The notes beneath the pieces were generated by a model that was given only the letters and a program-made list of their open reading frames with translations, had not been told where the DNA came from and did no database searches. A DNA stretch of 8,115 bases, taken from assembly GCA_035272265.1 (NCBI GenBank), contig DATEQV010000491.1, forward strand, positions 1 through 8,115. The letters run 5' to 3'. The stretch is from Acidisphaera sp035272265 (GTDB taxonomy: Bacteria; Pseudomonadota; Alphaproteobacteria; Acetobacterales; Acetobacteraceae). The position numbers and the translations under genes are program-made. Shown here one piece after another: positions 6,323-8,115 of this stretch; the stretch's first letter is position 1, and the number at the start of each line of letters is the position of its first letter.

Positions 6323-7357
6323 ATGGCAGAGTTCAACGCAAAGCCCGTGCGCCGCCGCCGCGTGAAGGTGTGGAGCATCGCGGCGGGGCTCGTGCTCCTG
6401 GCGATCGTGCTGGTCGTCGCCCGCGCCAACGCGAGTGCGCATCTGCTGCCCGACACGCCGATCGACATCCCGAAGTTCGAGATGGCCGACGTGTCGCTGC
6501 ACTATCGTGCCGCCTCCATCGAGGGCGGCAGGCGCCAGCCGCTGAGCAACCTGGACGTCGCACTCGACCTGAACAACGGCGTGCTACGGCTGCATCCGAT
6601 CAGCTTCGGCATCGGCACCGGAACGATCGCCGGCAACGTCGCCCTGACGCCCGTCGCCGACAACGAGACCCGTCTCGCCGCCGACATCGACTTCCGCCGC
6701 GTCAGCATCGCGCAGTTGATGAAAGTCACGCCCGGCTTCACCGGCGCCGGCACGATCGGCGGGCGCGCGGAGATCAACAGCCAGGGGCGGTCGCTGGCGC
6801 AGTTCCTCGGCTACGGCAGCGGCGACCTGAAGCTGTTCACCGAGGGCGGCGACCTGAGTTCGCTGCTGGTCGCGCTGTCCGGGCTGCAGTTCGGCAACGC
6901 GCTGCTCGCGGCGCTGCAGGTGCCGAGCCACACCGAGCTGCGCTGCATGGTGGTCGACATGCCGCTGCAGCATGGCGTGCTGACCACGCGGACGTTCCTG
7001 ATCGACACCCGGGCGAGCAACATCGACGTCAAGGGCTCGATCGACCTGCGCGACGAGCGGCTGGATCTGACTGTCGACACGATGGCCACGCATGTCAGCA
7101 TCGGCTCGCTGCCCACTCCGGTTGACATCGGCGGCACGTTCAGGGACCCGAGCATCATGCCCAAGCCCGGCCCGCTGATCGCGCGCGCCGGCGCCGCGGT
7201 GCTGGGCACGCCGCTGACGCCGCTGGGCGCGCTGATCCCGACGATCCAGCTCGGCCTGGGCAAGGACACCGACTGCGGGCGGGTGGTCAGCTACGAGGCC
7301 GCGACCGGCCCCGCCCGCGTGAGCCCGGCGGAGCGGCACCGGCGGCTGGGGCACTGA
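6323..7357 (+). CDS. short AsmA-like membrane protein (C-terminal AsmA domain only)
   Basis: 344 residues from the ATG at 6323. After a basic start (VRRRR) there is one membrane anchor (about residues 14-36), then a periplasmic domain that begins LLPDTPIDIPKF and runs to the end. This domain matches the C-terminal part of AsmA proteins: an RAASI element, LDLNNGVLRLHPISFGIGTG, a GGRAEINSQGRSLAQFLG segment, IDLRDERLDLTV, GTFRDPSIMPKP, a TPLGALIP stretch and a final GKDTDC. AsmA-family proteins help lipid traffic or outer-membrane assembly from the inner membrane and are usually above 600 residues. Here the N-terminal repeat half is absent, and the anchor joins directly to the last domain. The frame is intact, so it is a short form rather than an obvious pseudogene. 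An in-frame TTG at 6188 would add a basic, non-membrane stretch and is unlikely. No strong Shine-Dalgarno is seen. Confidence 0.85.
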   Translation: MAEFNAKPVRRRRVKVWSIAAGLVLLAIVLVVARANASAHLLPDTPIDIPKFEMADVSLHYRAASIEGGRRQPLSNLDVALDLNNGVLRLHPISFGIGTGTIAGNVALTPVADNETRLAADIDFRRVSIAQLMKVTPGFTGAGTIGGRAEINSQGRSLAQFLGYGSGDLKLFTEGGDLSSLLVALSGLQFGNALLAALQVPSHTELRCMVVDMPLQHGVLTTRTFLIDTRASNIDVKGSIDLRDERLDLTVDTMATHVSIGSLPTPVDIGGTFRDPSIMPKPGPLIARAGAAVLGTPLTPLGALIPTIQLGLGKDTDCGRVVSYEAATGPARVSPAERHRRLGH

Positions 7358-7380
7358 CGGGCGCTGCGCGGCGGCCGGGG

Positions 7381-7409
7381 CGCGCGGCGGTGGTATGCAC
7401 GGCCGCGCG
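7381..7409 (+). terminator. GC-only hairpin after the AsmA-like gene
   Basis: CGCGCGGC (7381-7388) and GCCGCGCG (7402-7409) pair perfectly over 8 bp with a 13-nt loop, 23 nt after the AsmA-like stop codon. The position suits a transcript 3' end. No T-run follows, so this is not a standard intrinsic terminator; it may only stabilise the 3' end or be chance in GC-rich DNA. From here to the repeat at 7558 I see no supported gene. Confidence 0.3.
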
Positions 7410-7557
7410 GCGCCGATCTTGATGCCGTCCGGTGTCGGCGGGCGGCGCGAAATGGGCGGCGCGGGAGTCGCGGGTTCGGGTGCGACTGGCGCGATGGCCG
7501 GCGCGTCTTGGGTCGCGGATTCGGCGCACGGCTCCGATGCGCAGGTTTTATCCTCAG

Positions 7558-7672
7558 CGTCATCGCGAGCCGCCGATCGGCGGCGTGGCGATCCAGGGCC
7601 GCGTCGCGAACGTTTCTCGCGCGGCCCTGGATTGCCACGGCCCTCGGCTGCGCCGAGGTCCTCGCAATGACG
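7558..7672. repeat. nested-hairpin intergenic repeat (REP/cruciform-like)
   Basis: The ends CGTCATCGCGAG (7558-7569) and CTCGCAATGACG (7661-7672) pair over 11 of 12 positions. An inner pair, 7586-7603 with 7620-7637, matches 17 of 18, including the shared core ATCCAGGGCCGCG. Between outer and inner stems each arm carries its own hairpin: CCGCCGATCGGCGG (7570-7583, a perfect 14-bp palindrome) and CCTCGGC-TGC-GCCGAGG (7642-7658, a 7-bp stem). The whole folds as a long stem with two opposed side arms. The terminal words and the ATCCAG core resemble dispersed intergenic repeats I recall from alphaproteobacterial genomes, so other copies are expected in this genome. No transposase is nearby. It may be spread by a REP-associated enzyme elsewhere. 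Confidence 0.75.
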
Positions 7673-8115
7673 GGGCTGTCGCGGCGGCGGTGATGTGGCG
7701 TCGTCGACGTCTGTCTGGAGCAATGCGCGCTGCGCGCTTTTGCACCGTACGGGTGCGTCGGCTCCGAGGTCGCGCAGGCGTTCTTTACGGCACTGGATCT
7801 GGCGGCGGAGATGGCCGGCGTGGGCGCGCACGAGGTCGCGCTCGACCGCGCGGCGGTCGCGATGGTGCCAGGATTCGTGCGAGCCGCGATGGGCGATCAT
7901 CGGCCAGAGCTCGGGCTCGAATTGCGGCGGCATCGGTTCGGGGCCGTTGCGGGCGACGTGTTCGCGGTGGCGGGCCCAGAACTGCCGGCGGCTGTCGCGG
8001 TATTGGCGCCGCTCGGCGAGCAGGCGCACGGCGCCGCGGCGGGCGAGCTTGTAGAGCGCGACCTCGGCCTTCCAGTCGCCGTGGTCGCGGGCGGCGATGT
8101 AGTGGGCGCGGGCCT
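7673..8115 (-). CDS. hypothetical protein, 5' part beyond the right edge, 3' end undefined
   Basis: A minus-strand frame enters from the right edge reading ARAHYIAARDHGDWKAEVAL, then KLARRGAVRLLAERRQYRDS and FWARHREHVARNG. Codons strongly favour G or C at the third position down to about 7770, which supports real coding. The visible part is charged, Arg-rich and probably helical, with several Trp and His residues (ELWPMIAHRG, ESWHHRD). I do not recognise a family. Its start is outside the window. No stop occurs at the expected end: the frame stays open through the cruciform repeat, a Pro/Ala-rich stretch, and then antisense to the AsmA-like gene until 6584. The lower boundary given here is simply the repeat edge. 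The original stop may have been lost when the repeat arrived or by a frameshift; a genuine long tail is less likely. Confidence 0.5.
7725..7741 (+). terminator. short palindrome followed by a T4 run
   Basis: GCGCGC-T-GCGCGC (7725-7737) is followed directly by TTTT (7738-7741); a second hairpin, GCACC-GTACG-GGTGC (7742-7756), comes next. Read on the plus strand, the first dyad plus T-run looks like a weak intrinsic terminator for transcripts from the AsmA-like side. The run is short and the loop tight. The site also falls in the low-GC3 end of the minus-strand open frame. Confidence 0.25.

Noticed and set aside
7395..7670. A small plus-strand open frame (91 codons) after the AsmA-like gene
   Set aside because: Its second half is just the cruciform repeat read through; composition is Gly/Ala/Ser-rich, and there is no ribosome site or family match.
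7558..7672. A tRNA or structured small RNA, because of the cloverleaf-like fold
   Set aside because: No tRNA consensus (no T-loop GTTCGA-type sequence, no anticodon-arm geometry), and the arm lengths are wrong; an interspersed repeat explains it better.

Overview
The window is GC-rich, gene-dense bacterial DNA with very strong G/C preference at third codon positions. The gene families present (an OxlT-type MFS carrier, a GAF/PAS hybrid histidine kinase, an AsmA-like membrane protein, a signal-peptide protein with a proline-rich tail) and a nested-hairpin intergenic repeat point to an alphaproteobacterium. Rhodospirillales/Acetobacteraceae or a Methylobacterium-like lineage seems likeliest, but that rests on recollection of similar proteins and is only a lean. 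No rRNA, tRNA, CRISPR array or insertion sequence is visible.

Layout from left to right. A few C-terminal codons of a plus-strand gene end at 57. A minus-strand pair follows: an oxalate/formate-antiporter-family MFS carrier (1702 down to 461), then a DUF167/YggU-like protein (438 down to 103). They are 22 bp apart and probably cotranscribed, and the second start codon sits in a small hairpin. A divergent gap of about 230 bp leads to a plus-strand pair: an alpha/beta hydrolase (1930-2817), then a large soluble hybrid histidine kinase (2844-5360). The kinase overlaps by 19 bp, tail to tail, with a minus-strand secreted protein that has a helical N-terminal domain and a repetitive Pro-Gln-Pro-Gly-Tyr-Ala tail. 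This gene is divergent from a short AsmA-like membrane protein (6323-7357), and a near-symmetric dyad lies between them.

The right end holds a GC-only hairpin just after the AsmA-like gene and a nested-hairpin (cruciform-like) repeat of about 115 bp at 7558-7672. Beyond that is a minus-strand hypothetical gene that enters from the right edge and has no stop codon before it runs into the repeat.

No single pathway links all the genes. Plausible small units are carrier + DUF167 and hydrolase + kinase; the secreted and AsmA-like proteins may share a divergent control region and both act at the envelope. I see no convincing new defence or mobile system. The items most worth a second look are the cruciform repeat with the stop-less gene it abuts, the one-domain AsmA-like protein, the OxlT-family carrier lacking the substrate-binding lysine, and the divergent dyad.
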